From Kalaharituber pfeilii (taxonomy: Eukaryota > Ascomycota > Pezizomycetes > Pezizales > Pezizaceae), in assembly GCA_015179045.1 (NCBI GenBank), contig WHUZ01000023.1, positions 620,001 through 684,000 of the forward strand: a DNA stretch of 64,000 nt. Reading direction: 5' to 3'. Position numbers and translations under genes: made by a program. Every line of letters starts with the position of its first letter. Positions within the stretch are counted from its first letter, which is position 1. Shown here in pieces: positions 43,387 through 55,238 of the stretch. The notes under the pieces were generated by a model. That model made no database searches. It saw nothing but the letters and a program-made list of their open reading frames with translations, and was not told the DNA's origin.

Positions 43387-46300
43387 TCACATATTCTCAG
43401 CAGGTATAGGCTCCCCAGCTGCTTCGTGTTGTTTAAGCAGGCGAAAATCGAGTGGATCGAGCCCTGTCACACCCTGGATGTTTATATTCGTGAGGACGAG
43501 TCTGTTTTGAGGTACTGCCCATAGACGGATGATATCTAAGGAGTGATCGTCTAGCATACCACTTGTTTTGCGTCGCACCTGCCCTACATGTACACTGTTA
43601 TTACCACTAGAAGCAAGCAGCTGGCCATCAGGAGAGAAGGCGATACTATATGCCCCATTGCTATGGCACTCGAAAGTATGGACAGCTTCTTGACGCTGCA
43701 CTGCCCATAGCCGTATAGTATCATCAATGCTGCCAGAGGCAAGCAGCTGGCCATCAGGAGAGAAGGTGACACTAGTTACCCCGATGCTATGGCCCTGGAA
43801 GGTATAGATAGCTTCTTGACGCTGCACTGCCCATAGCCGTATAGTATTATCATAGCTGCCAGAGGCAAGCAGCTGGCCATCAGGAGAGAAGGCGACACTA
43901 GTTACCACGTTGCTATGGCCCCGGAAGGTATGGATAGCTTCTTGACGCTGCACTGCCCATAACCGTATAGTCTCATCAAAGCTGCCAGAGGCAAGCAGCT
44001 GGCCGTCAGAAGAGAAGGCGACACTAGTTACCCTGTCGCTATGGCCCTGGAAGGTATGGATAGCTTCTTGGCGCTGCACTGCCCATAGCCGTATGGTAGC
44101 ATCATTGCTGCCAGAGGCAAGCAGCTGGCCATCAGGAGAGAAGGCGACACTAGTTACCCTGCCGCTATGGCCCTGGAAGGTATGGATAGCTTCTTGACGC
44201 TGCACTGACCATAGCCGTATAGTCCTATCATTGCTGCCAGAGGCAAACAGCTGGCCGTCAGGAGAGAAGGTGACACTAGTTACCGAGTCGCTATGGCCCC
44301 AGAAGGTATAGATAGCTTCTTGACGCTGCACTGCGCATAGCCGTATAGTCCTATTATCGCTGCCAGAGGCAAGCAGCTGGCCGTCAGGAGAGAAGGCGAC
44401 ACCAGTTACCCTGTCGCTATGGCCCTGGAAGGTATGGATAGCTTGTTGACACTGCACTGACCATAGCCGTATAGTGCAATCAATGCTGCCAGAGGCAAGC
44501 AGCTGGCCATCAGGAGAGAAGGCGACACTATATACCGAGTAGCTATGGCCCTGGAAGGTATAGATAGCTTCTTGACGCTGCACTGCCCATAGCCGTATAG
44601 TCATATCAACGCTGCCAGAGGCAAGCAGATGGCCATCAGGAGAGAAGGCGACACTAGTTACCGTGTAGCTATGGCCCTGGAAGGTATGGATAGCTTCTTG
44701 ACACTGCACTGCCCATAGCCGTATAGTTCCATCATCGCTGCCAGAGGCAAGCAGCTGGCCATCAGGAGAGAAGGCGACACTAGTTACCGAGTAGCTATGG
44801 CCCTGGAAGGTATGGATAGCTTCTTGACACTGCACTGACCATAGCCGTATAGTCCTATCATTGCTGCCAGAGGCAAGCAGCTGGCCATCAGGAGAGAAGG
44901 CGACACCAGTTACCCTGTCGCTATGGCCCTGGAAGGTATGGATAGCTTCTTGACGCTGCACTGCCCATAGCCGTATAGTCCTATCATCGCTGCCAGAGGC
45001 AAGCAGCTGGCCATCAGGAGAGAAGGCGACACTAGTTACCCAGTCGCTATGGCCCTGGAAGGTATGGATAACTTCTTGACGCTGCACTGCCCATAGCCGT
45101 ATAGTCCTATCATTGCTGCCAGAGGCAAGCAGCTGGCCATCAGGAGAGAAGGCGACACTAGTTACCCAGTTGCTATGGCCCTGGAAGGTATGGATAACTT
45201 CTTGACGCTGCACTGCCCATAGCCGTATAGTCATATCACCGCTACCAGAGGCAAGCAGCTGGCCGTTAGGAGAGAAGCAGCATGTAAATATGCGGGTCTG
45301 CAGTCGGATGAAAGGCATTTCCCCAAATGATGCAGAGCTCATGGTAGCTTTACTTAAATCCGCTTTTCTAAGCCAGGTCTGATGCATACGAACCTTCTCA
45401 CCATATGGTATTAGCTGATTAAATTTGATTGTAGTAGTAAGTTCTAGCTCAATATACGAACCTGAGATAGGTCTGCATTTTGCAGCTGAGCTTTGTCAAA
45501 GAAGCCACCACTTAGATTAGCTCTGGGGATTCGTATACCACCCAAATCATGACCACTAAAGCTCTTCCCTCCTCTAACTAGAATTGTAATTGCATTTGCT
45601 GCTGCGGTAGAAAAATTCGCATCAGTTTTGGATCGCTCAACTAAGGCTAAAAAATAGTCTTGTAAGGGCCATGCTTTTTCGACGAGAAAATCAAGAACAC
45701 CAGGATCATCAACAAGATGGAACTCATTGATTAGTGCATTGGATTTACACTCTTTGAGTGAGTTATCTTGCCAAAGTATTTCGGCTACCAGATAGTCCCG
45801 TAGTGACTTGTGTAGAAATCGGTAGGAACCCCCCTGTCGCAGAAGTGGTGAACTAATGCGCAAAATCCGTGTTTGGTTATCATCATCCGCTAAATATTTC
45901 TTCCAGACTGACTGGTCCTGTGGCGTAGAATTGGAAAAAAATACCAACAGGAGCATAGTTTGCTTCTAGTACCTGATGACGATAGAGGGCTAGTGCAAAT
46001 TGTTGGCAAAAGCATCGTACTTGGAATCCGAAGTTATTCTTTTCTAACTGGATACATGCGTCATGTTCAGCTTTCGATAGTTGAATATTATTCAACCGTT
46101 CATGTGCTTGGTCAACCCAATGATCGATGAATTGTTTGTATAAATCCCCGCGTTTTAGCTTGATTTTGCCTTGGGCTGGCTTCATAGTCATAGCCATTCG
46201 GAGGAGAAAAGGGTTGCTGATTAAGGCAAACACATCAGGATTCGAAACATGCTGTTCATACTGCTCAATCGAATGGCCAGGTCTAGTCTTTACATACTGC

Positions 46301-47445
46301 GAAATATACTTCTGGATGCTTGACTTCGAAAATGGTGCAAGGTAGTATTCTTGTAACAGATGTCGCTGACCACGAGGGTAAAACTTGCACTGATACCCCG
46401 AGGGTAAATATTCCGGTCGACTGGTGATGATAACTTTAGCTTTCCATGAGTCAAGCTCATTCGCTGTAAAAAAATTGCGGTCCTCTCTTTCAATTTCATC
46501 ATAACCATCCAGGATGAATACAAACTGCCGTTGACGCCGAACTAGCTCTATTTGCTCTTCACGAAAACCTTGTTTAGCGAAGAAAGCAGCTATCAAATCT
46601 CGGTGGTAGGTTCCAGTTGTATACATTCTATAGAGTGAAATGAATACAGGAACCACTGCAGTTGCTTGATCAGCAGCACTCTCGTACTCGGACCATAGGT
46701 GGCGTGCAAGGTGATGGTTGAAAGTTGATTTTCCGGACCCAGCTGTACCTAATATCAAGCAAATCTTTTAATTCAGGCATGTTAGCAATATCCAGCAAGG
46801 CTGCAAGCGCCAAATAAAATAAAATAGGTGATTAATTAAATTAAAATAACGCAAACCTTTTGTGGTACAGCATCTGATAGGAATCTTTGAACAGCCTCCA
46901 GTAAATCAAAACGATTACTGTCGTGCGGATGTGTCATTCCCTCTGCCGGAATATATAGGTTGAGCTCGAACTCCAGCGGATGTTTGGCTAGGTAGTCATT
47001 CTTGACATGCTGATCAAATTCCGCAAGCATGGATGTCCATTCGATTGTTTGACGTTGCTCCCGTGCTAGCTCTATGTTAACAAGGGCTCAGCTTATAAGC
47101 GGGTGTAAACCATATTACCAAGTGCAACCAGTCTTTCATTACTTTCTCCCGACAAATTACCTATAGCAAGTTGAAGTACACTAGCTTCGGAGGGGGTACT
47201 GGTAGCCCCTGTAGCCAAACTAAGTACATTAGCTGGGGAGGGGACACTGCTGGCCCCCATATTCCTCTTTTTTCCAGGAGGAGACCCCGACCTCGATGGA
47301 CGCCTATCAATTGGTATAGGTTAGCCTAGGGAATACAGTTATGAGTCGCCATTAGTTTGGGAACTCACTTGAGCGGCAGCTTATCCATAAATAATCTCGG
47401 CCTCTTATGAGGCCCTCCTCGACCTCCAGGATTCTGGTTATCCAT
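43387..47445 (-). pseudogene. NACHT-WD40 STAND gene, copy B, frameshifted
   Basis: Same exon layout as copy A: 47445-47369, 47303-47119, 47071-46857, 46764-45462 and 45393-43387. Walker A is ILGTAGSGKS; Walker B and the winged helix are as in copy A. A run of seven A at 45935-45941 (six in copy A) shifts the frame late in the NACHT region, so translation would leave the frame before the WD40 exon. The WD40 exon stays fully open and has 14 repeats, twice copy A's number. The indel is in a homopolymer and could be an assembly error; if so this is a functional gene with two predicted 7-bladed propellers. Confidence 0.85.
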
Positions 47446-47942
47446 CGTAAATGACTAGGGGAGCAAAATAAAACTGTCGGATATACAGAGTAAGAAAAGC
47501 GAGAATTTGTGTAAAGAGCCTTTTTGTTCACTTCCAAGCTGTGGGTAATGGTGGATGATGATTGTATTACTCCGCAGTTGCAATTATTCGTATCCCCGCA
47601 ATATTCTAGTGATTTGAGCCTGCCGTTGCACTTGCAACTAATTGTGTGTAGAGCCCAGTCTCGAACCATTCAGACCCTTGGCGACCAGCATGGCACCAAG
47701 TATATCCTTACCAGTAGCTAGAGATATGAATGGCATCAGCCCCCACATGTTCGGCTCCCCACCTTTTACTAATGCTGATCTAGAGTGCCATAGGCCAACA
47801 CTACTCCACGAGGGCGTGAAAATGAACTTTGCGACACGATCTCTCCCATGGGGACTCCAGCAAGGAATTCCACCAACTCCCCTTCTTCGGAGCTTCCTAC
47901 CCTCCCTGGTCTTCTTTTCCTGCATTCCGGTCTCTCCACCTA

Positions 47943-50900
47943 GCCGAATTTCTTTGTCCTTGCCTCACGACACTTAGCTTCTCTCTCCTAGAATACCCTG
48001 CCAGTCCTCGCACAAGTGTACTTAGTCGTCTGTATGCCCGTCTCTGCATGTTCCCTCGCTCTGTTCGCTTCCTCTTTATCTATGGCTCTCATACCCATCT
48101 AGCTTAGGGGCCCCCTTAACTTTGGTAATCTTTGCGCTTTCAGCACAAGCCTGTCTATAAATACTTTGAGTGCTGAAGACGAAATCCAACCTTTTTTGGC
48201 TGGAAATAGGAAATTTAGGCATAAATTGAACCATATCGCGCAGTTATTTTCCCCTCAATATTCTAGACTACGCGTTCTGTCTTCAAGTTCCGATACCTTC
48301 CGATCACCAAGAGGATACTCCATATTGTTGCGAAAGTTCCGGAGATGCTGAAAATATCTCGCACCTTGCCATCTAGTTGATTCATGCACAGTCCGATCTC
48401 TACTGCAATTGCACAGGACAATGTGATGGCATACTGAGTCAACAGATTAAAATTATTTACTGAAATGTGATCAAAATCCAAAATAGCTCCGGATTTTTGT
48501 GGACCATCACGCTATGTCTGCAGAACATGGTGACTCTTTGCCTTTCATCCTGAGATTTGTGCGGTGTTTTTGTTCATTGGAGGTAGATGTTTGTTGCACT
48601 GCCATGGGAACATTGAATCTGAGTCTATGCGGGTAAAGTTTACAGGAATCTGCATTATTGTGAATTTCATAATGTTTTTAGGAATTTGGATTCGGCGTTC
48701 ACTATCTGAGATGTTTGGGCGGTATATGGAAACTGGGGATATTACGCACAAAAGTACATGGTACCTTTCACCCTGCATCTGAAAGTCTCATTCGTCATCC
48801 TCTTTATATGCAAAGCGTTCCGCTTATCGCATGAACCTCAACAAGATGCTCTGGAGAATCACAAACGCTACATCTCCACAACCAGCTTGTCGATATCCAT
48901 ATGCTTTTTTGGACTATAATATCTGTCCTCAATACATGGAATTAAGTGAGTACCATAACACATTTTATCAAGCAGTGATATCTGGCATTCATTCACTGAG
49001 TCTATTTCTCAATCATGCTTTCCAATTACTCTCTCTTCTCGGGGCTCCCTCAAAGGCTCTCATAATGCCTGACTTCCGAGAAATTGGGGCCTGTTGATGT
49101 ACTAAATACTGGAAAGATGCTGATTCAGTTATTGTTACAGTTGATATGAACGGTATGATATTTGAATGGAGGAGAGGTTTGTATTCGGAGAATGCCAGTT
49201 CGCTACGTGAACGTCATTCAGCTTACTAACTCCATCATAGGAAGTAAACAGTGAGATCTAATTCGCTCGCGTACATCCAAAAGCTCAGAGATCTTTACAG
49301 ACAGTCTGTTTTGCATATTTAGATTCCCAATACTACATCATTGTCATCACCGATGGAGCTGTTTTTGAGGAAGATTGCTCGAATACGGGCATGACAACGC
49401 GTACTACGATTTGTTTCCCCCTAATGCCCAGTTGATGGTCTCCAGTCCAACATTGCTTACCTGACTGCTAATTTTGCCTTCTCCACTTTGTCGAATTCCT
49501 CCGGGGCGTTTTCTTGCTGTTTCTCCTCTCTCCGTCCCTCATTACGTTTTCATTTTCCGACAGTTTCCTTGCCATTTCTTTTATTTGTATTTCTTTCTTA
49601 CTCTGCCTCCGCCTTTGCCTTCTGTTTCATCTCTATAAACTTCCTTCTCCCCGTTGATTCTCTTTTGTGACTTCCGCTCGCGTGCCTATTCTTTACTACC
49701 TCTTTTTTTTTTCTGGCTCCTTTTATTCCCTTTTATGTTCTTCAGTGGATGATTCTGTAAAGATATAGAGAAAAAAAGATAGAAGATTTATTAGACTCAC
49801 TTGGTTATCTTGGGAGTTCTAATTTATCTCCATGTAAATTCGGAGGCTCTTTTTATATCCCTTTGTAGCCCAGTTTACCTTGCCCATAAGTTCCTCTTGG
49901 GAATTATCTGATGAAATGCCCTTATCTAGTAATGCTGTCCAAGTTGCCCTTTTTGGGAACAGTGGACTTTTCTGGTTTTACTCCAGCTCCTGCCCAGGAG
50001 TTAATCTCTTACAGATTCCACCATGTTCTGTTGCCACCCCCCGTCTTGACATGGACCGTCAACATTTCCTCCGTGCTTCCGATTTAATTCTCTTTTTTTA
50101 ATTATCTCGTTATCCTCCAACTCGTCCCGCCTTCATTGCATATATTTTTACCATGCTTATATGATTTCCTCTGCATGCCGAACTGGAGGTATCTTCTTAG
50201 CTATCATGGTGACGATGTAAGATGACGGACTTTCACTATTGCCTTTCGATGGACCGAAGCGGTGGGAGCTGGTGGGACGAACGTACAACCAAATGCGAAA
50301 GCGCGGATGCGAAAAGTATAAAAGAGATTGTTGATTGCACGAAAGAAGGTCTATAGTCATGTGATTCGATGAAATTCCTCACGTACCGCTCTTATGTCCA
50401 CGTGAATTCCGCGCCAAGTTATGTACTTACCCATGGCCATTCTGCCGCCTTCCCCACAACGATCTTCATTAACTCTTCCCACCACATTCCCATGAGCCCT
50501 CCTCCAAATCTCTGCTATTACCTTCTTAAATTTAGCTATTCTCCTTTTCTTTCCTGCTTCATTCGTCCTTTCTGCTATATCTAAAGCCAATTTCAGTAGC
50601 TTCTCGAGACCGATATCATAGCATCTAAGTCCTTGTCTTCATTCTTCTCCACTGTCATGCCTCATATTTCCCAGTTGACTGATCATTATTGCTCTTCTGG
50701 ACCGAGCCAAGGAGCTAGCATGACTGGGTGTAGTGGCATTGGAACGTGCTTCTTCAAATGTGTATAAAAAAATTACAATTATAACATCACATGATATATA
50801 TACTCGGTAGTGCGGCAAAGTGTGTGCAGCTTGTTTTTTTTATGTTTTTTTTCTGGGAAATCTACATAATTTTTCCACAGATTTGGAATGCGGTAACAAA

Positions 50901-51060
50901 CAAACATACAATGACAACACTATTAGGTATGAAAAAAGACGAATCTCGTAGAACCACTCCAAAAATATAGCGATTCAAACCCACCTGAAAATATCCGAAA
51001 ACCTGTAAAAACGCCTCTCTCCCAAAGCAAAGGCAACTGTCAAATTCTCCCACAAAGACC
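47943..51060. other. Unassigned stretch right of copy B
   Basis: No gene recognised. Coding-like but unassigned pieces are 48564-48782 (one hydrophobic segment, GICIIVNFIMFLGIWI), 48831-49097, and 49090-49220 (YWKDADSVIVTVDMNG). They follow each other on the plus strand and might be exons of one decayed gene, but I could not join them. Confidence 0.35.
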
Positions 51061-51140
51061 ACTACTAATTGAATTAATAAGGTGTCACCTCCCCATTAGC
51101 TTGAATAACAGCCTTCAACCTATCCAGCTTGATTTTACCC
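51061..51140 (-). pseudogene. Possible Tc1-like transposase C-terminus
   Basis: Minus strand reads LTLGKIKLDRLKAVIQANGE then VTPY and a stop. Tc1-like transposases end in ..R..AVI.A.G..T.Y, so this may be the last residues of one. No catalytic part was found next to it. Confidence 0.3.
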
Positions 51141-51759
51141 AATGTCAATAGCCTATCCTTCCAATCTTTTCGAGTTCTTCCTATCTTCAAGCCGGCAGAG
51201 CTGCCATGTTGGTGGAGTTGGTAAGTTGTTGGGCTATCAAGATGCTAGTAGAGGATCCGCCAAGTTACCCAACAAGTTAGCAGAGGAGCTATCGAACAAG
51301 GAGAGAACTACCCATCAAGCTGGTGAATTGAAGAGCTCTCTATTGTACAGAACTACCGGTACCAGACTTCATGATCTATTGTTTATTTCTGTTGCAACCC
51401 CGCTCCTCAACTTGGCCACTTGTCTGCCTATTGGTCAATCTCGAACCTACCAAAGCTGCAGCAGAAGTACCACGTCATCCACGAGAGTACTTTGGTACCG
51501 CGTATCTCCACACACTTCTGGCATCCCTAGGTACTACATGCTCGGTTCAGAATAATTGTAGTGCTACCGTAGGCTTTCTTTCTATGGTTATTTTATTCTA
51601 GTTCTTGCAATTTAGTTTCACAACTATGGCAGAATATGAATACCACCCATACTTTATTTCTGTAATAATTATAGTTCCAACAGTAACTGCTTACAAATTT
51701 AAATTAGAATTACTTGGAACCTGTTTTGAGTCAGGGGAGCTAATGCAAAAAGATATTTA
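51141..51759. other. Unassigned stretch
   Basis: Two overlapping ORFs at 51142-51601 have no recognisable domain. Nothing else is supported. Confidence 0.35.
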
Positions 51760-52539
51760 TGCGTGCCGGAAGTTAAAAGCGGACATGAAAATTGCGATAC
51801 AACCATTCCAACGCAAAACCTATCAACAACTACAACATGACATGAATTAAGGTAGAAATAGCAAAAATCGATAGTATTTGAGACGCTCTATCACTCTATA
51901 ATTTTTTCATGGCGAAATCTTTATTCGTTGTAAAACTGATAAGGTTCAAAGTTTTTTACTTTGTTAGGGAATCTACCAGATGTTACATGCCAAGCCTCAT
52001 ACAAAAATGGATTGGTCATCAAGGGGCTCCCCCTCTCGCACCCGCCTGTGGCTCTAATATACATGATTTTCAAAAACCTCTGTACCATATTGGTGGCCAT
52101 CTTTATATGCCTGCATAATACGGAGGCACTTATTATAATAACGCCAAATAGAGATATCTGAAATAGAAAAAAGAGCCTTGGGTATAGTTTCTCGTAAACC
52201 TGCTGAAGAATACTCACCGTTCTCACGAGTATATTTTTTTGCTGCACCCCAAAATAGCTCTATAAAATTCATTTCACAATGAAATCGAGGGTAAAATAAA
52301 ACAATATGTCCCTGTGCCTCAATCATTTCTTGTAACTTACCCTTCTGCTCTCTGAAATCTCGCTCATTTGCTAACAAACGACGTGCACAGTAGATTGCGA
52401 CCGTGTAAGCGACCGTCAGGGGCTGAAAAGTGCGATTGCTCACAATTCTTACAGTACCAGTAAATTGACACAAATGGTGCTGCTTACTAATGCGGGCTGG
52501 CAATGTTACAATATGTCCGCTCTTAACTTCCGGCACTCA
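51760..52539 (-). mobile_element. Tc1/mariner-like element (780 bp) with transposase remnant
   Basis: Flanked by TA (51758-51759, 52540-52541). Inverted ends are TGCGTGCCGGAAGTTAA and TGAGTGCCGGAAGTTAA, continuing to ..GCGGACAT. It is shorter than an autonomous element and is related to 36668-37299, but the terminal repeats differ inside, so they are separate subfamilies. Confidence 0.85.
52054..52536 (-). pseudogene. DDE transposase C-terminal half
   Basis: 160-residue ORF that begins inside the terminal repeat. Its second half carries GHIVLFYPRFHCEMNFIELF then WGAAKKY. This is the F-x-P-x-[F/Y]-x-x-E-x-N-x-I-E-x-x-W block of DDE_3 (IS630/Tc1-type) transposases, with the final catalytic acidic residue; the usual Pro is Phe (NFIE). 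The first Asp region and the DNA-binding domain are missing, so this is an internal-deletion derivative. Confidence 0.7.
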
Positions 52540-52541
52540 TA

Positions 52542-54790
52542 GAGTGCTTCGGGGAATTCAGAGACTTGTTTCGTTGAGAATGCAAAGGTTGTGCGAGAAA
52601 GAACATGTACTCAGCTGGTTCAGAGGCTAGAGTAATTCCCTATAGTAGCAATGACCGGACCTCCTTCTGATACGAGGTGCTTTCCTTCAGATGTCCTGCA
52701 AAAACTTGACCTGCACTTAGTGTAGCGGTTAGCCTCATGGTTTGAGTGTAAGATTGAGGTTCTGCGTTCAATTCCTTCGGGAAGCGAACAAAGGGGGTTG
52801 CCCGGCGACTGCACCTCAGGCTGGTCTGTAATGCTCCGGTTTCGCAAACATACTGTATCTGGTGGGCGATAGGTTTCAAATTGCAGAATTCTAGCTGAGG
52901 ATCCCCTGTTGCGAAACCGGCGTAAGTTGTTTTAGTTTTGACATACGATGTTTTTTATCACTCATACTCTCTGTCACTTCTTACTTCTCGCTGCTCGTCC
53001 AATATCAGTAGTGCTTAAAATGTTTAATCAAGAGTTCTGGGTTGCGAAGTTGTGGCGTAATGAAGCAAGTTGCACCTATTGGTAACCACCTCCTCGTTCA
53101 ATTTGAAATCTACGAGATCGGAAGGAGGGGCAAGGAGGGGTAGGTGAGCGCTGACTTCGATCCCAAGTGCAGATGATACGATAAACCACCAAAATTTGCC
53201 ATGACACTGCTTTCTCCAGACTCTGCTCCCTCGCTAGCTAATACCCGAATCCGTTCATTCGGTATCTTTCGCCCTCTTCCACTACCAACAACACGGCTTT
53301 AAGTGGCTTCGCCATTGTCTAGTAGGTATTGTCCATGTGCGCGACGCCTATTTTCTGCTCTCCAATACCTTGAAGCCGGATATTCGGTTCCCACTACGCT
53401 TTCGCTTAGGTCCTGGATTTCTTGGACTGCCCCGCTTAGTTCCTTAACCACTCTGTCCACCACCAGCTCTGATGGTCCGTAGTTGTGCCACTTGATTTCA
53501 GATATGTCAATGCTTTGCTACTTCGAATTCCAAACAGTACAAACTGCTTTTACTTCCCGGCTATTGGTTCATTGCTATCATACTGTCCTCCTGAGTTATT
53601 ATAGGGTAGATTATCATATGTGTGGAGTGAACTACATACAGTTACTGTACTACTATGCTATGACTTCCCCGCACTTTTCCTGCTATGGCGGGTTTCTGCA
53701 GTTTTTCCAGAACACCTAAAATGCCGTCACCTCCATTCCCTTTCGCTGCTGCCAAGCACTTTACGACTCTCCCACGTCGGCACCCACGGGCTCCCGCCAA
53801 CTCCCCCTCCCCCATGCGGCATCTGTGAATCAAGTGTGTCTCGCTGTTTCCTCCATTTCCTCCTACAGCCCTCACTCTGCTTGCCCACACTATTTTCAGG
53901 CCTGAAGCCGAGTGAAGCTACTGTATTTCTTGCAGGAAAAAGTGCGCTTCAAAGACACAACTCATGAATTTAGAATCCAACAGCTAAAAAGGTGCCGCGA
54001 CTGGATTCTCCTCGTCTATGACATTGAATGGATCCCAATTTGGGTGTCCTATACCTTAGAATTGTTGTGCTATAAGTTTTATGTATCAGCTTCATATATA
54101 TTCTAACATCTCTTTGCTCAATTGATTACCCAGTTTCTTATATTATTCAACCTCGAGATACAGAAGGGCCCTATGGAGGTATAGGATCGCTCGGAAGAAG
54201 TACTAGAAGTTGTGGGAACCTGTAAAAAAACAGAGGGTAAAAAAGCGGACATGGGCTGGGTGGTCCTATTGATTTAGTAAACATTGTGAAGCTTTTCTTT
54301 AGTCGCTTCAGCAATGAGAATTCGCTCAGCATAGCTAATAAGTAACAATACTCTTGTTCCTGAACTAGCAATGGTTGTACAAGCCAGGCTGTTGAGTACT
54401 GCTTCGCATAATTATTTGCTTTGTTGCTAAAGTTGTGTATAACAATTGCATTGTTTCAAAGATATGTGTAGACCTCTGCCATGCGTTCTACAAACTCCGT
54501 AATGACGTCCATTTTCTCCCGCTTTTGCTGTCGACCTAGCTTGTGCCCTCTCAATATCAGCTTCCACCGACCTTCGACCGCCACCACCCGCGGCAGCCCT
54601 GCACTCAATTCTCCCGATTGTAGGGCTTTTTCGCTGAGTGACATACGGAGTATATCCATAGATGATCTTGTGCTCCGTACAGTATGTGTCCATGGCGCAA
54701 CCACACCTTGTGGTAATCAGAAACGGTGTGTCCACTGGTAGATAAACTTTTGACCATGATCACCCTCATACAGCACCCTCGTAAGGTGCT
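52542..54790. other. Unassigned stretch
   Basis: No gene recognised. A tRNA-like stretch near 52705-52790 is discussed among the rejected items. 53640-53910 is GC-rich with overlapping ORFs on both strands but no motif. A minus-strand ORF at 54456-54704 (82 codons) is unassigned. Confidence 0.35.
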
Positions 54791-54794
54791 AAGT

Positions 54795-54911
54795 TAGCGA
54801 AGTAGGCGAGGGGGGGGAGCAAAGTAGGCGAGGCGGGGGAAGCAAAGTAGGCGAGGCGGGGGAAGCAAAGTAGGCGAGGAGGGGGGGGGGGAGCAAAGTA
54901 GGCGAGGGGGG
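54795..54911. repeat. G-rich minisatellite
   Basis: About five units of AGCAAAGTAGGCGAGG(C)GGGGG, roughly 23 bp each, with G runs of 5-11. It may form G-quadruplexes. A tandem duplication of about 90 bp follows (54938-55027 and 55028-55122, each starting GGCGAGGACATGA). Confidence 0.9.
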
Positions 54912-55135
54912 GACCCACTGGTGGACATGCTGACATTGGCGAGGACATGACGAACACTTTAATCCCTTGACGGGGGTAGTTTATCACCCTTATCTGCTTA
55001 CTTATTTCAGTTACTTATTCCATTATGGGCGAGGACATGAGGAAGACCAGTTCACTTTAATCTCGTTACGGGGTGGTTTATTATTCTCTTTCTCTGCTCA
55101 TTTATTTCTGTTACTTATTCCTTATGTACCTAATC

Positions 55136-55179
55136 TCGCCATAGCCCACAGGGGCGGCATGCGAGTAGTGATATTAGCA

Positions 55180-55235
<56 letters not shown>
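55136..55235 (+). mobile_element. Hairpin retroposon (CGCCATAG family), long poly(A)
   Basis: CTCGCCATAGCCCAC...GCGAGTAGTGATATTAGC followed by about 50 A. Stem CTCGC/GCGAG is intact. Target duplications were not found, so the 5' end is set at the hairpin base by analogy. Confidence 0.7.

Positions 55236-55238
<3 letters not shown>

Larger units (their letters stand above)
39271..47942. repeat. Segmental duplication, copy B (compact)
   Basis: Direct repeat of copy A (1-21062), starting at TTCCAGTGCTTACCATTGAG. It carries the same order of features: pogo remnant, non-coding DNA, NACHT-WD40 gene. It lacks all five insertions of copy A, so it supplies the empty target site for each of them. The NACHT exons are almost identical between copies; the non-coding left third is visibly more diverged, with small indels. 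Orientation is direct and the starts are about 39 kb apart, which would permit unequal crossing-over between the copies. Confidence 0.9.

Noticed and set aside
52705..52790. tRNA-like stretch (GTGTAGCGGTTAGCC ... GCGTTCAATTCC)
   Set aside because: Box A- and B-like words are present, but I could not fold a complete acceptor stem, T arm and 7-nt anticodon loop. It may be a tRNA-derived SINE head or chance.
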